Shown: positions 50,122 to 59,908, counted from the stretch's first letter. The stretch is 64,000 nucleotides of DNA from Bacteroidota bacterium (GCA_014584605.1 JACTMO010000083.1:1-64000); one strand, 5' to 3'. The notes: generated from the letters alone by a model not told the origin. Program-made: numbers and translations.

Positions 50122-51225
50122 GTGACCCTAGCCTCCCTCCGGGCCCTTTCAGGGCGATCGTCCGGCCTCATGGTGTTGCTTGCCATCGGCTGCGGCCGCA
50201 AGCAGGGGACGATCAGGCCCACGGTGGGGCCCATCACCGAGAGCATCTATGCGAGCGGGATCGTGAAGGCCGCCGGGCAGTACCAGGTGTATCCCACGGC
50301 AACAGGCACGGTGACGGCCTTGCTGGTGCAGGAAGGCGACACGGTGAAGGCCGGCTCGCCCCTGCTCCGCATCGATGATCGTACGGCCGGGGCCGGGGCC
50401 CGCATCAGCGCGGCCCAGGTGCATCTGCTGGAGCGCAACGCCGCGGACGATGGTCCGGTGATCGCCCAGTTGCGGGAGGCCGTGGAGCAGGCGCGGGAGC
50501 GGTACCGGGTGGACAGCACGAACCACGCCCGTCAGCAAGCCTTGTGGGCGCAGGGCATCGGCAGCCGCAACGAGCTCGATCAGCGCGAACTGGCCCACCG
50601 CACGAGCAAGGCCGGACTGAACCGCGCCGTGAAGGCCCTGCAGGAAACGCGTGAACGGTTGCGCACCGAACTGGAGGTGGCCCGCAACAACGCCGCCATC
50701 AGCACCGCCGGCAACGACGACCGCACACCGCGCAGCCTGATCGACGGGGTGGTGTACGATCTGCTTGTGGAACCCGGTGAACTGGCCACACCGCAGCGCC
50801 CCGTCGCCGTGGTGGGCAGCGCCACGGACCTGTACCTGGAGCTGGAGGTGGACGAGCACGACATCCGCCTGGTGGAGCCCGGGCAGCGGGTGGTGCTCAC
50901 CCTGGACAGCCATGAAGGCACCGTGATCGAGGCCGTGGTCACACGCATCATCCCGATCATGGACCCGCGCTCGCGCACCTTCAGGGTGGAGGCGCGGTTC
51001 AAGGCCCGACCGCAGCGCCTTTTCCCCAACATCACCGCCGAGGCCAACATCGTGCTGCGCACCAGGGAGAACGCCCTGACGATACCCGCCGGGTACCTGC
51101 TGCCCGGCGACTCGGTGCTCACCGGGGATGGCCGTCGGCTGCGGGTGACCACCGGTGCGCGGGACCTGGAGAAGGTGGAGGTGCTCGAAGGCATCACGGC
51201 CACCACGGAGCTGGCGAAGCCGTAG
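50122..51225 (+). CDS. Periplasmic adaptor subunit of an ABC exporter (MacA/HlyD-like)
   Basis: A 367-residue membrane-fusion protein. A hydrophobic N terminus runs into the lipobox-like LLAIGC. The lipoyl half-motifs are ATGTVTALLVQEGDTVKAGS and RSLIDGVVYDLLVEPGELAT, flanking a coiled-coil hairpin (about 90-205). A beta-barrel domain (VDEHDIRLVEPGQRVVLTLD) and a C-terminal membrane-proximal domain follow. It would link the inner-membrane ABC pump to an outer-membrane channel not encoded nearby. The GTG start is chosen from the promoter element at 50110. It is followed 6 bp later by the permease gene. Confidence 0.9.
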   Translation: MTLASLRALSGRSSGLMVLLAIGCGRKQGTIRPTVGPITESIYASGIVKAAGQYQVYPTATGTVTALLVQEGDTVKAGSPLLRIDDRTAGAGARISAAQVHLLERNAADDGPVIAQLREAVEQARERYRVDSTNHARQQALWAQGIGSRNELDQRELAHRTSKAGLNRAVKALQETRERLRTELEVARNNAAISTAGNDDRTPRSLIDGVVYDLLVEPGELATPQRPVAVVGSATDLYLELEVDEHDIRLVEPGQRVVLTLDSHEGTVIEAVVTRIIPIMDPRSRTFRVEARFKARPQRLFPNITAEANIVLRTRENALTIPAGYLLPGDSVLTGDGRRLRVTTGARDLEKVEVLEGITATTELAKP

Positions 51226-51231
51226 CACGGC

Positions 51232-52503
51232 ATGAAGCTCCTGCTCTCCATCGCCCTCACCCTGCTGCGCGCCAAGCTCAGGCAAAGCATCGTGGCGGCG
51301 GTGGGCGTGATGTTCAGCATCACCATGTTCGTGGCCTTGCTGGGCTTCATGAACGGGTTGAACGACCTGCTCGACGGACTGATCCTCAACCGCACCCCGC
51401 ACATCCGCCTGTTCAACGAGCTGCAAGCCTCGCCGCAGCAGCCCATCGCCCTTGATCAAGGGAACGACAGCGTCGCGGAGAACCGGGCGGCGCACCATTT
51501 CGTGCGCTCGGTGAAGCCCAAGGACGACCTGCCCCGGCTGCGCAACGGGGAGGCCATCATGCAGGCCATGGAGCGCGATCCCCGCGTGCTGGCGGTGTCG
51601 CCCCGGCTGGTGGCGCAGGTGTTCTTCAACGTGGGCACGGTGGACCTCAACGGGCAGGTGAGCGGCATTGATGTGGCCCAGGAGACCCGCCATTACCGCT
51701 TTGCGGACCACCTCATCCAGGGCGACCCGAAGGACCTGGCCACGGGCAGCAACACCCTTGTGCTGGGCAAGGGCCTGGCGGACATGATGGCGGCCGAGAT
51801 CGGGGAGACCGTGCAGGTGACCACGGCCACCGGCGACCGGGCGATGCTGCGCGTGGTGGGGATCTTCCAGAGCGGCATCGCCGACTACGACAAGGTGCAG
51901 TGCTACGCGAACATCCGGACGGTGCAGAAACTGCTCGCACGGCCGGGCGGGTACTACACCGACATCAACCTGAAGCTCCACGACCTGGCCACGGCCCCGG
52001 CCATGGCCAGGGAGCTTGCCGCCCGCTTCAAGGTGGACGCGGTGGACATCCAGACCGCCAACGCCCAGTTCGAGACCGGCACCACGGTGCGCACCATCAT
52101 CAGCTATGCCGTGGGCGTGGTGCTGTTGATCGTGGCCGGCTTCGGCATCTACAACATCCTGAACATGATGATCTACGAGAAGCTCGACACCATCGCCATC
52201 CTGAAGGCCACGGGGTTCAACGGTGCCGATGTGCGGCGGATCTTCCTGCTGTTGAGCATGATCATCGGCCTGGTGGGCGGCATCTCCGGGCTGATCGGCG
52301 GGCTGGTGCTGCAGATGCTGATCGATCACCTGCCGTTCAACACGGCGGCGCTGCCCACCATCACCACCTTTCCCGTGGACTATTCCGCCCGGTATTACAC
52401 CATCGCGGTGACCTTTGCGCTCCTCACCACCTGGGTGGCCGGGTGGTTCCCGGCACGCAAGGCCTCGCGCGTCGACCCGGTGGAGATCATTCGAGGAAAA
52501 TGA
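51232..52503 (+). CDS. ABC transporter permease, FtsX/MacB family
   Basis: A 423-residue permease with one N-terminal membrane helix (IVAAVGVMFSITMFVALLGF), a periplasmic MacB-type domain of about 240 residues, and three C-terminal helices (ISYAVGVVLLIVAGFGIYNI, LLLSMIIGLVGGISGLIGG, AVTFALLTTWVAGWFPARKA) ending PVEIIRGK. This is the mechanotransmission design of MacB and LolCE. It works with the adaptor upstream and the ATPase downstream, whose start overlaps this stop by 4 bp. Confidence 0.92.
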   Translation: MKLLLSIALTLLRAKLRQSIVAAVGVMFSITMFVALLGFMNGLNDLLDGLILNRTPHIRLFNELQASPQQPIALDQGNDSVAENRAAHHFVRSVKPKDDLPRLRNGEAIMQAMERDPRVLAVSPRLVAQVFFNVGTVDLNGQVSGIDVAQETRHYRFADHLIQGDPKDLATGSNTLVLGKGLADMMAAEIGETVQVTTATGDRAMLRVVGIFQSGIADYDKVQCYANIRTVQKLLARPGGYYTDINLKLHDLATAPAMARELAARFKVDAVDIQTANAQFETGTTVRTIISYAVGVVLLIVAGFGIYNILNMMIYEKLDTIAILKATGFNGADVRRIFLLLSMIIGLVGGISGLIGGLVLQMLIDHLPFNTAALPTITTFPVDYSARYYTIAVTFALLTTWVAGWFPARKASRVDPVEIIRGK

Positions 52504-53183
52504 GCATCGCCAGGGACGTCCTCGTGGTGGAGAAGGTGAACAAGTCCTTCCACGACCCGGTGACCGTGCAGGTGCTGAAGGATGTCTCCCTCCGCGTTGC
52601 GCCAGGGGAGTTCGTCAGCATCACCGGCAAGAGCGGCTGCGGCAAGAGCACCCTGCTGTACATCCTCAGCACCATGGACACGGACTTCGACGGCGATGTT
52701 GTTATCGACGGGGAGCGCACCGCGGGGCTGGGCGGTGAACGGCTCGCCGCGATCCGCAACGAAAAGATCGGGTTCGTGTTCCAGTTCCACTACCTGCTGC
52801 CGGAGTTCAGCGTGCTGCGCAACGTGATGCTGCCCGGGCTTAAGCTGGGCCGCAAAGCGGCGGTCGAGGTGGAGGCCGACGCCATGGAGCGGCTCCGGGA
52901 GCTGGACATGGCCGACCAGGCCCTGAAGATGGCCAACCAGCTGAGCGGGGGCCAGAAACAGCGTGTGGCCATCGCCCGCGCCCTCATCAACGACCCGCTG
53001 ATCATCATGGGCGACGAGCCCACGGGCAACCTGGACAAGCGCAACGCGGATACCGTCTTCGACATCTTCCAGCGCATCGCGGCCGAGCACAAGCGCAGCC
53101 TGCTGATCGTGACGCACGACCCCGACTTCGCGGCGCGCACGGACCGCAACATCGTGATGGACGACGGCAGGATCGTGCGCTGA
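52500..53183 (+). CDS. ABC transporter ATP-binding protein (MacB/LolD type)
   Basis: A 227-residue ATPase with Walker A GKSGCGKSTLLYILS, Q-loop VFQFHYLLPEFSV, signature LSGGQKQRVAIARAL, Walker B LIIMGDEPTGNLD and switch His in LIVTHDPDFA, all intact. The EPTGNLD box is typical of the MacB/LolD/FtsE group that pairs with FtsX-type permeases. The start is set by the ATGA overlap with the permease gene; the track ORF from 51900 is partly a shadow. It is convergent with the GH3 gene, which ends 3 bp away. Confidence 0.95.
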   Translation: MSIARDVLVVEKVNKSFHDPVTVQVLKDVSLRVAPGEFVSITGKSGCGKSTLLYILSTMDTDFDGDVVIDGERTAGLGGERLAAIRNEKIGFVFQFHYLLPEFSVLRNVMLPGLKLGRKAAVEVEADAMERLRELDMADQALKMANQLSGGQKQRVAIARALINDPLIIMGDEPTGNLDKRNADTVFDIFQRIAAEHKRSLLIVTHDPDFAARTDRNIVMDDGRIVR

Positions 53184-53186
53184 GGG

Positions 53187-56153
53187 TCAGCGGGTGCGTG
53201 CGGCCACCGCATCGTGCACCACCTCCTGGATGCGGGTGCGGATGTTCATCGTGCTCAGTGCCTTGTTGGCCGCAGTGGGATACACGCGGTTGCTGAGGAA
53301 GACGTACACCACACGCTGCTCGGGATCGGCCCAGGCCATGGTGCCCGTGAAGCCGGTGTGGCCGAAGCTGGCATAGCTCACACAGGAACAAGTGGGGCCG
53401 CCCTCGCCGCGCACCGGCTTGTCGAAGCCCAGGCCGCGACGGTTCTCCCCGGACCGGGGATCGGGTTCGCAGAACTGGCACTTGGTGAACTCGGCCACCA
53501 CCGCTTCGCTGAGATAGCGGCGACCGTTGTACACGCCCTTGTCGAGCAGCATCTGGAACACGGCGAACAGGTCCTCTGCGTTGCCGAAGAGCCCGGCATG
53601 TCCGGCCACTCCGCCCAGCAACGCGGCCGTGGGGTCGTGCACATCGCCCCACACCTGCTGGCGGCGCAGCTCGGGGTCGTACTCGGTGGGGGCGATGCGC
53701 CGACGGGGCACGCGCAGCAGGGGCTGGTAGCCCAGGCGGTCCAGGGCCATGGGCCGGTAGAACACCGAGTCCACGTAGCGGTCCAGGGGAGCGCTGGCCG
53801 TGCGTTCCACCACGCGTTGCATCAGCAGCAGGCCGAGGTCGCTGTACTTGTAGTCCCGGCTGCCTGACAACGGGGTGTTCAGCAGCCATAGGGCCAGGCT
53901 GTCCCGGTAAGCCGCGCTGATGTAGGTGCGTTCGGCCACGCGCAGGCTGTGGGTGCTGTCCGGCTTCTCGGCCACCACGCCGGCACGGGGCTCCTTGTTG
54001 TGCAGCAGCCGCAAGTGGAAAGGCACCCAGTCGCGCAGGCCGGCCTGGTGGGTGAGCACATCGCGCAGACCGAGGCGGGCATACGCTTCGTGCGCACCGT
54101 TCAGCTCGGGCAGGTAGGTGCCCAGATCGCGGTCGAGATCGATCCGCCTCTCGTCCACGAGCCGCATCACCGCCAGGGTGGTGGCCGCCACCTTGGTGAT
54201 GCTGGCCAGGTCGTAGAGGTCGTCGGTACGGACGCTGCGCCTGGCATCGTAGGTGGGACGTCCGTACGCCTTGTCCCACACCACCTTCCCGTCCACGGCC
54301 ACCAGCACCTGGGCGCCCGGGTAGGCCTTGGCGTCGATGCCCTCCTGCACGATGGCGTCGATGCGCGCCAGGTCGGCGCTGCGCAGGCCCTGCTCCTCGG
54401 GCAGCAGGTACGCCGTGCGGCCGGGCAGGGCCTCCCAACGGAGGCCATCACCGGCCTCGAACTGCGCCGAAGCGGTCACGGGCAGCACCCCGCTCACCGG
54501 TCGTGCGCCGAACAGGGCCTGGGCGCAGAGGTCATGTACCTCGGGATCGTCCTCGTAGCCCACCAGCAGCCCGTCCAGGTCGTTGCTTCCATATGCCCGG
54601 GTGAGGCGGTAGGGATTGCCGAACCAGGTGAGCACGGTGCGGTGGTGGCGCTGTACCTGTTGCAGCACCTCGAACACGCGGTCGGGCGCGCCGAAGTCCT
54701 TGTCCACCCGGAAGCTGGTGCGATGCACCGAGGCGATCACCAGGTCGTGCCCTTCCAATTGGCGCAGCAAGGGGGCGAGGCTGTCGCGGTGCAGGTCCTT
54801 GGGCACGCCGATGCTGGTGATGCGGGCGTGACGTGCCAGAAGGCGATGGAAGCCGTTCCCGGCCGAATCGCCGAAGGCAAGGGCGGCGATGCGCAGGTTG
54901 CCGGGATCGGCGATGGGCAGCAGCCCGTTGCGGGAGCGCAATGCGGTGATGGCCTGGCCGTACAGATCGCGGCGCAACACCCGGGCCTCGGCGGAGTTGA
55001 GGTCGTCCACCAGTCCTTCGGTGCGCACAGCGGGGCGTTGGTCCAGTCCCGCCCAATGCTTGGCACGCAGCACCTTGCGGCACTTGTGGTCGATCAGCTC
55101 GCGCGGAACCAGGCCGCTGTCCACCGCCTGCTGGATGCGGTCGATGGCCTTCACGGGGTCCTGGGGGAAGAGCAGCACGTCGTTGCCGGCGAGCAGGGCC
55201 CGCAGTTCGATCTCGCCGGGCTTGTCTGCGTTGGCCACGCCTTTCATGTTGAGGGCATCGGTGAACACCAGCCCCTGGAAGCCGAGCTCGCGTTCCAGCA
55301 ACTGGTTCACCACCGGCCGGCTCAGCGTGCTGGGCAGGCCCGGGGTGCTGTCCAGTGCGGGCACCTCCAGGTGGGCCACCATGATGGCGCTGAGCCCCTC
55401 GTCCATGAGCCGTTGGAAGGGATAGAGCTCCAGCGAGTCCAGCCGCCCGCGTGAATGGGCGATGAGGGGCAGGGCGTGGTGGCTGTCCGTGTCGGTATCG
55501 CCGTGGCCGGGGAAGTGCTTGGCGGTGGCGATGACGCCGGCATCCTGGAGCCCGCGCATGTAGGCCACGGCCTTGCGGGCCACCAGCTCGCGGTCCTCCC
55601 CGAAGCTGCGGTCGTTGATCACCGGGTTGGCCGGGTTGTTGTTCACATCGGCCACGGGGCTGAAGCTCACCTGCACGCCGAGGCGCTTCATCTGGCGCGC
55701 GATCTCCCGGCCCATGGCGGTGATGGCCCCGTCGTCGCGCATGGCCCCGAGGGTCATCTGCTTGGGGAAGCGCATGGTGCTGTCCAGGCGCATGGCCAGG
55801 CCCCACTCCAGGTCCATGCCCACCAGCAGCGGCACGCGGGCGGCGGCCTGCCACCGGTCGGTGAGGCGGGCCTGGCGCACCGGCCCGCCCTGGAAGAAGA
55901 TGAGGCCGCCCACCCCGTGGTCGCGCACCAGCGCGTCCACCTCGGCCACATGGCGGGCGTCCTTGTTGCTGTACGCGGCCACCATCATCAACTGGGCGAT
56001 GCGCTCGCGTGGGCCGAGGGTGGCCAGGACGCTGTCGGCCCATTCGACACCTTCATCCAGGAATGCGGGCGACCGGTGTTCGGGCGGCCGAACGCCGCCG
56101 AGGGCCAGCAAGCCGACCGAGGCCAGGAGCACGCGATGCAGGTGTTTGTGCAT
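53187..56153 (-). CDS. GH3 beta-N-acetylhexosaminidase fused to a serine beta-lactamase-like domain
   Basis: A 988-residue exported two-enzyme fusion. After a signal sequence, the GH3 domain (about 35-370) has GLIFFQGGPVRQARLT, FSPVADVNNNPANPVINDRS and the NagZ-type KHFPGHGDTDTDSHHALP with the His-Asp dyad. A middle domain (about 370-600) follows. The C-terminal serine-hydrolase domain (about 620-985) has SITK of the SxxK motif in DLASITKVAATTL, YSD at the YxN position in YKYSDLGLLLM and HTGFTGT. It probably recycles peptidoglycan in the periplasm. It is divergent from mutL. Confidence 0.92.
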   Translation of the reverse strand: MHKHLHRVLLASVGLLALGGVRPPEHRSPAFLDEGVEWADSVLATLGPRERIAQLMMVAAYSNKDARHVAEVDALVRDHGVGGLIFFQGGPVRQARLTDRWQAAARVPLLVGMDLEWGLAMRLDSTMRFPKQMTLGAMRDDGAITAMGREIARQMKRLGVQVSFSPVADVNNNPANPVINDRSFGEDRELVARKAVAYMRGLQDAGVIATAKHFPGHGDTDTDSHHALPLIAHSRGRLDSLELYPFQRLMDEGLSAIMVAHLEVPALDSTPGLPSTLSRPVVNQLLERELGFQGLVFTDALNMKGVANADKPGEIELRALLAGNDVLLFPQDPVKAIDRIQQAVDSGLVPRELIDHKCRKVLRAKHWAGLDQRPAVRTEGLVDDLNSAEARVLRRDLYGQAITALRSRNGLLPIADPGNLRIAALAFGDSAGNGFHRLLARHARITSIGVPKDLHRDSLAPLLRQLEGHDLVIASVHRTSFRVDKDFGAPDRVFEVLQQVQRHHRTVLTWFGNPYRLTRAYGSNDLDGLLVGYEDDPEVHDLCAQALFGARPVSGVLPVTASAQFEAGDGLRWEALPGRTAYLLPEEQGLRSADLARIDAIVQEGIDAKAYPGAQVLVAVDGKVVWDKAYGRPTYDARRSVRTDDLYDLASITKVAATTLAVMRLVDERRIDLDRDLGTYLPELNGAHEAYARLGLRDVLTHQAGLRDWVPFHLRLLHNKEPRAGVVAEKPDSTHSLRVAERTYISAAYRDSLALWLLNTPLSGSRDYKYSDLGLLLMQRVVERTASAPLDRYVDSVFYRPMALDRLGYQPLLRVPRRRIAPTEYDPELRRQQVWGDVHDPTAALLGGVAGHAGLFGNAEDLFAVFQMLLDKGVYNGRRYLSEAVVAEFTKCQFCEPDPRSGENRRGLGFDKPVRGEGGPTCSCVSYASFGHTGFTGTMAWADPEQRVVYVFLSNRVYPTAANKALSTMNIRTRIQEVVHDAVAARTR

Positions 56154-56160
56154 GAGCGGT

Positions 56161-56168
56161 CAAAACTA
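56161..56168 (-). promoter_or_regulatory. TAnnTTTG -7 element (TAGTTTTG)
   Basis: An exact consensus match on the minus strand ending 7 nt before the 56153 start of the GH3 fusion gene. Confidence 0.6.
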
Positions 56169-56275
56169 CCCGCGCACGACGCGGGCCTCGGGTGGGCCGA
56201 CGCTGCGTTTATCAACAGCGGCGCGGGGATGGCCGGGGCGGTCGGCGCCGTTCCACGCCGCCCGGACCCGCAGGC

Positions 56276-56283
56276 TACCTTTG
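56276..56283 (+). promoter_or_regulatory. TAnnTTTG -7 element (TACCTTTG)
   Basis: An exact consensus match 22 nt before the mutL ATG at 56306. It rules out the track start at 56192. Confidence 0.65.
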
Positions 56284-56305
56284 GCCACCTGCCCGAAGCC
56301 TACCG

Positions 56306-58147
56306 ATGGAGCCTGTGATCCGCCTGCTTGCCGACCATGTGGCCAACCAGATCGCGGCCGGGGAAGTGGTGCAGCGCCCGGCCAGCGTGGTGAAGGAGCT
56401 CCTGGAGAACAGCGTGGACGCCGGTGCCGGGCAGGTGACCCTGGTGTTGCGCGATGCCGGGCGCACCCTGGTGCAGGTGACGGACGACGGACGGGGGATG
56501 GGCCCGGACGACGCGCGCTTGTGCTTCGAACGGCACGCCACCAGCAAGATCCGTTCGGCGGACGACCTGCAGACGTTGCGCACCAAGGGGTTCCGCGGGG
56601 AGGCCCTGGCGAGCATCGCGGCCGTGGCCCAGGTGGAGCTGCGCACGCGGCCCGCGACCATCGAGCTCGGCACCCGCGTGGTGATGGAAGGCGGCCGGGT
56701 GCGGGCGCAGGAGCCCGTGGCCATGGCCGCCGGCACCACCCTGCTGGTGCGCAACCTGTTCTACAACATACCGGCGCGACGGCAGTTCCTGAAGAGCGAT
56801 GCGGTGGAACTGAAGCATGCACTGGAGGAGTTCCAGCGCGTGGCCCTGGCGCATCCAGGCATCGGCTTCCAGGTGCGGCACAACGAACAGGACCTGTTCC
56901 ACATGCCGACGGCCACACCGGATGCCGCGCCGGGAGCGGCACTGCGGCAGCGGGTGGTGCATCTGCTGGGCCGGCGTTACGACGAACGGCTGGTGCCCGT
57001 GGAGGAATCCACCGGCCATCTGAGCGTCACCGGCTTCATCGGAAAGCCCGAGTTCGCGCGGCGTACAAGGGGCGAGCAGTACTTCTTCGTGAACCGCCGC
57101 TTCATCCGCAGCAGCTACCTGGAGCACGCGGTGCGCACGGCCTACGAGGACCTGGTGGCCCGCGACCATCATCCGGCGTGGTTCCTGTTCCTGGAACTGG
57201 ACCCCGGGCAGATCGACATCAACATCCACCCCACCAAGACCGAGATCAAGTTCCGCGACGACCGCAGCGTGTATGCCGTGGTGCATGCGGCATTGCGGCG
57301 GGCGTTGGGTCGGTTCAACATCGCGCCGAGCCTGGACTTCGAGCCCGAGCCGGCCATCATGACGGCCTTTGCGGGAATGCCCAGCGTGCCTGCGGTGGCC
57401 CCGGTGGTGAAGGCGCCCGAATGGAGGCCGCAGGACCTGGGCCTGCGGCCGGACCCCAGCGGCTGGCAGCAGCTCTTCGACCTGCGCGACAACGCGCCCA
57501 CCACCGCGGCACCCGTGGGCGGTGCGGACGGGCCCTTGCCGCAGGTGCTTCCGATGGGCGACGGCGATGGCGACCCGGGCCCCCGGCCCGTGTTCCTGGT
57601 GAAGGGCGGATACATCGTGTCACCCTTGCGGAACGGGCTGGTGGTGGTGGACCGGCGGCGGGCGCTGGAACGCATCGCGTACGAGCGGGCCCTGAAACGG
57701 CTGGAGCAGGGCAATGGGCCCAGCCAGGCCGAGCTCTTCCCGCGCAACATCGAGCTGGCGCCGCAGGACTTCGCGCTGGTGAGCGGACTGCTGCCCGAGC
57801 TACGGGTCCTGGGCCTCGACCTGGAGGTCTTCGGCGGACGCACCGTCACCGTGCGCGGATTGCCCACCGAGAGCATGAACGACGACCCGGCCGAGCTGCT
57901 GGACACCCTGATCGCGCAGTTGCAGGTCGAACGCGGCACGCTGAAGCTCGAACGGCACGTCGCCATCGCACGCAGCATGGCACGCAGCACGGCGGCACGC
58001 AGCCAGGAGCCCCCCTCCCCCGAGCACCTGCGCGACCTGATCGACCGGCTCTTCGCCTGCGAAGTACCATACTGGACACCCGGTGGCAAGCCCACACTCA
58101 TCACCTTCGGGCACGACGAGCTCGCCGAACGCTTCGAACGCGGATGA
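56306..58147 (+). CDS. mutL: DNA mismatch repair protein MutL
   Basis: A 613-residue MutL. The GHKL ATPase motifs are complete: ANQIAAGEVVQRPASVVKEL with ENSVDAGAG, VTDDGRGMGPDDA, ATSKIRSADDLQTLRTKGFR then GEALASI. The transducer domain includes FVNRRFIRSSYLEHAV and INIHPTKTEIKFRDDR. The C-terminal dimerisation domain is present (about 430-613). However, the endonuclease motif expected as DQHAxxERxxYE reads VVDRRRALERIAYE, and the CPHGRPT element reads TPGGKPT. Nicking activity is therefore doubtful (see findings). It is the first gene of the mutL-rhomboid run. Confidence 0.96.
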   Translation: MEPVIRLLADHVANQIAAGEVVQRPASVVKELLENSVDAGAGQVTLVLRDAGRTLVQVTDDGRGMGPDDARLCFERHATSKIRSADDLQTLRTKGFRGEALASIAAVAQVELRTRPATIELGTRVVMEGGRVRAQEPVAMAAGTTLLVRNLFYNIPARRQFLKSDAVELKHALEEFQRVALAHPGIGFQVRHNEQDLFHMPTATPDAAPGAALRQRVVHLLGRRYDERLVPVEESTGHLSVTGFIGKPEFARRTRGEQYFFVNRRFIRSSYLEHAVRTAYEDLVARDHHPAWFLFLELDPGQIDINIHPTKTEIKFRDDRSVYAVVHAALRRALGRFNIAPSLDFEPEPAIMTAFAGMPSVPAVAPVVKAPEWRPQDLGLRPDPSGWQQLFDLRDNAPTTAAPVGGADGPLPQVLPMGDGDGDPGPRPVFLVKGGYIVSPLRNGLVVVDRRRALERIAYERALKRLEQGNGPSQAELFPRNIELAPQDFALVSGLLPELRVLGLDLEVFGGRTVTVRGLPTESMNDDPAELLDTLIAQLQVERGTLKLERHVAIARSMARSTAARSQEPPSPEHLRDLIDRLFACEVPYWTPGGKPTLITFGHDELAERFERG

Positions 58148-58917
58148 ACACGAACCTGCTGCTCCCCCCGGTGGTGAAGAACCTGCTCATCATCAACGGG
58201 CTCTTCTTCCTGGCCAAGCTCAACTTCCCCGATGATGAACTGGGGCGCAACGCCCTGGACGCCACCCTGGGCATGTACTACGTGGGATCTCCCCTCTTCC
58301 GGCCCTGGCAGGTGATCTCGCACCTGTTCATGCACGGCGATGTGGGGCACCTGTTCACCAACATGTTCGGCCTGTTCATGTTCGGCGGCCCGGTGGAGCG
58401 CTACCTGGGCTCCAAGCGCTTTTTGGTGTACTACCTGGCGTGCGGACTGGGGGCGGCGGCGCTCCACACAGGGGTGAACGCCTACGAGGTGCAACGCGAT
58501 GAGGCCGTGCTCGCCGCCTATGGCGTGGACGTCCAGGAAGTGCGCGATGCGGTGGCGGCGCCCACGCTGACCGAGGCCGACCAGGTCTTGAATAACGTGC
58601 TGACCACCTACGGGGCACCCCAGGAAGCCGTGGTGCAGGTGTTCCGCGACCACCTGGGCACCATCATCGGTGCCTCGGGTGCCGTGTTCGGCATCCTGCT
58701 CGCCTTCGGCATGCTCTTCCCCGAGCAGGAGATCTTCCTGCTGCTGCTGCCGATCCCCATCAAGGCCAAATACTTCGTGGTGATCTACGGACTGGTGGAG
58801 CTGTTCATGGGCCTCAAGCAGAGCCCCGGCGACAACGTGGCGCACTTCGCCCACCTGGGAGGCATGCTCTTCGGGTTCATCCTGCTGCGCCGCTGGCGGC
58901 GACAGCGGTTGATCTGA
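58144..58917 (+). CDS. Rhomboid family intramembrane serine protease
   Basis: A 257-residue polytopic protein. HLFMHGDVGHLFTNMFGLFM carries the L1/TM2 His and Asn, TIIGASGAVFGILLAFG the catalytic Ser (GxSG), and AHFAHLGGMLFGFIL the catalytic His. An insertion of about 60 charged residues (YEVQRDEAVLAAYGVDVQEV and following) lies between helices. It would cleave membrane proteins within the bilayer. The start is fixed by the ATGA overlap with mutL; the huge track ORF (55573-58917) is mainly a shadow. Confidence 0.92.
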   Translation: MNTNLLLPPVVKNLLIINGLFFLAKLNFPDDELGRNALDATLGMYYVGSPLFRPWQVISHLFMHGDVGHLFTNMFGLFMFGGPVERYLGSKRFLVYYLACGLGAAALHTGVNAYEVQRDEAVLAAYGVDVQEVRDAVAAPTLTEADQVLNNVLTTYGAPQEAVVQVFRDHLGTIIGASGAVFGILLAFGMLFPEQEIFLLLLPIPIKAKYFVVIYGLVELFMGLKQSPGDNVAHFAHLGGMLFGFILLRRWRRQRLI

Positions 58918-59017
58918 CCGGCATCCGGCATCCGTTGGGGCGGCCCATGGAATACCTTTCCATCGGTGACCGAAGGGTCCGAACTTTGCAGTTGGAACAA
59001 CACATTCTTAGGCCGCG

Positions 59018-59908
59018 ATGGGCATCCGTGATGATGTGAGCATGCAATGGCGCACCGGTGGTGCCACCGTTCGGCTCATCCTCATCAACCTCGGGGTCTT
59101 CCTGCTCTACCATGCGGTGGGGCTGCTGCTCTTTCTTTTCGGCATCCAGGAGCCGGACCTGCTGCAATGGGTGATGGCCACCAGCCACCTGCCCACGCTG
59201 GTGCTTCGGCCATGGACGGTGCTGACCTACATGTTCACGCACGAAGCGCTTTTCCACATCCTCTTCAACCTGCTGATGCTCTGGTTCAGCGGGCGGCTGT
59301 TCGAGGACCTGCTGGGGGCCCGGCGGCTGGTGGGCAACTACCTGCTGGGCGGGCTCTTCGGGCTGGCGCTGTATGTGGCCGCATACAACCTGGTCCCGCC
59401 CTTCCAGCGCTATGCGGCGGGCAGCACCATCCTGGGGGCCTCGGCGGCCGTGATGGGGGTGTTCATCGGCATCGCCGCCTACCGGCCGGACATGGTGATG
59501 CACCTGCTGCTGCTGGGCCCGGTGCGCCTGAAGTGGATCGCGCTCATCTACATCGCCATCGACCTGATCAGCATCCGGCAGGGCAGCAACAGCGGCGGGC
59601 ACATCGCACACCTGGGCGGAGCGCTGCTGGGCTACCTCACCGCCGTGCAGCTCCGGCGCGGGCGCGACATGTCCGTGGCCTTCATCGGCCTGTTCGAGGG
59701 TGCGTGGGACCTGCTGAGCGGACGAAGGGCCCGCAGGTTGAAGGTGGCCCATCGCGGTCGTGTGGCGGTGATGGCCGACGAGGTGCCCGCCCACAAACGC
59801 GACAAGCAGGCCCGGGTGGACGCCATCCTGGACAAGATCAGCCGCAGCGGCTACGACAGCCTCAGCAAGGAGGAAAAGGACTTCCTGTTCAAAGCCAGCC
59901 ATGACTGA
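59018..59908 (+). CDS. Rhomboid family protein with C-terminal cytosolic tail
   Basis: A 296-residue second rhomboid. FTHEALFHILFNLLMLWFSG, the active-site loop STILGASAAVMGVFIGIAA (Ser present, GxSA rather than GxSG) and GHIAHLGGALLGYLT (His) are in order. The tail of about 80 residues ends in DAILDKISRSGYDSLSKEEK, a module I recall at the end of many Bacteroidota rhomboids (DUF6576-like). The Ala after the serine is unusual but tolerated in some members. It overlaps the EEP gene by 8 bp. Confidence 0.9.
   Translation: MGIRDDVSMQWRTGGATVRLILINLGVFLLYHAVGLLLFLFGIQEPDLLQWVMATSHLPTLVLRPWTVLTYMFTHEALFHILFNLLMLWFSGRLFEDLLGARRLVGNYLLGGLFGLALYVAAYNLVPPFQRYAAGSTILGASAAVMGVFIGIAAYRPDMVMHLLLLGPVRLKWIALIYIAIDLISIRQGSNSGGHIAHLGGALLGYLTAVQLRRGRDMSVAFIGLFEGAWDLLSGRRARRLKVAHRGRVAVMADEVPAHKRDKQARVDAILDKISRSGYDSLSKEEKDFLFKASHD

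Noticed and set aside
55573-58917. 1114-residue plus-strand ORF
   Set aside because: Only its last 257 codons (58144-58917, rhomboid) are real. The rest is antisense to the GH3 gene and out of frame with mutL.
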